DNA of 6,437 nucleotides, from positions 1 to 6,437 of the forward strand of contig JBEHXS010000155.1 in the NCBI GenBank assembly GCA_048498575.1, read 5' to 3'. This stretch comes from DASZQY01 sp048498575 (GTDB lineage: Bacteria; Pseudomonadota; Alphaproteobacteria; Rhizobiales; Kaistiaceae). Every line of letters starts with the position of its first letter. The first letter of the stretch is position 1. This document shows, one piece after another, positions 6,372-6,437 of the stretch. Below the pieces are notes generated by a model. That model worked only from the letters and a program-made list of their open reading frames with translations. It had not been told where the DNA came from and searched no databases. The translations under genes and the position numbers were made by a program.

Positions 6372-6437
6372 GGAAAGTACGGCGGCTGTTCGACGATGCT
6401 GCCGTCTTCCCTTTCCGCCGCCGCTCGTTCACACGGC
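6372..6437. other. Right-edge intergenic sequence
   Basis: This short stretch beyond the uxuA promoter runs to the window edge. No gene, terminator or repeat can be supported. A plus-strand ATG at 6396 opens a frame to the edge, but it is too short to judge. Confidence 0.4.

Overview
The window is high-GC DNA with strong G/C bias at third codon positions. The gene content and protein styles (FCD-type GntR regulator, Tat-exported ABC binding protein, UxuA) suggest an alphaproteobacterium, perhaps a rhizobial-type or Rhodospirillales soil organism. This is inferred from style; no taxonomic marker gene is present.

Layout: an AT-rich promoter/operator-like palindrome (55-70) precedes a GntR/FCD repressor gene (75-950, +). 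The next four genes, also on +, encode a complete binding-protein-dependent ABC importer: a Tat-exported periplasmic solute-binding protein (1015-2211), a TOBE-type ATPase (2318-3388), and two inner-membrane permeases (3385-4296 and 4302-5132). The ATPase and first permease overlap by 4 bp, and the permeases are 5 bp apart, so these three are almost certainly co-translated. A near-ideal 12-bp-stem hairpin (2226-2254) lies between the binding-protein gene and the ATPase gene, where it could let the binding protein be made in excess. Converging on the operon from the right is mannonate dehydratase, uxuA (5095-6312, -). Its last codons overlap the end of the second permease gene by 38 bp. A sigma70-like promoter for uxuA sits near the right edge.

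How the genes may work together: UxuA converts D-mannonate to 2-keto-3-deoxy-D-gluconate, the committed step of glucuronate/fructuronate catabolism. FCD-type GntR proteins often respond to sugar acids and other carboxylates. The simplest reading is a small sugar-acid uptake and catabolism locus in which the regulator controls an importer for a uronate or related acid. The importer proteins, however, resemble the polyamine/Fe/phosphonate-type (PotABCD-like) transporters more than classical sugar importers. The substrate is therefore open, and this is the most interesting question in the window.

The rest is short intergenic DNA. No RNA gene, CRISPR array, insertion sequence or integrase is visible. 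No clearly undescribed system was found; the points worth a second look are the transporter's substrate, the intercistronic hairpin, the operator-like palindrome at the regulator start, and the convergent coding overlap.
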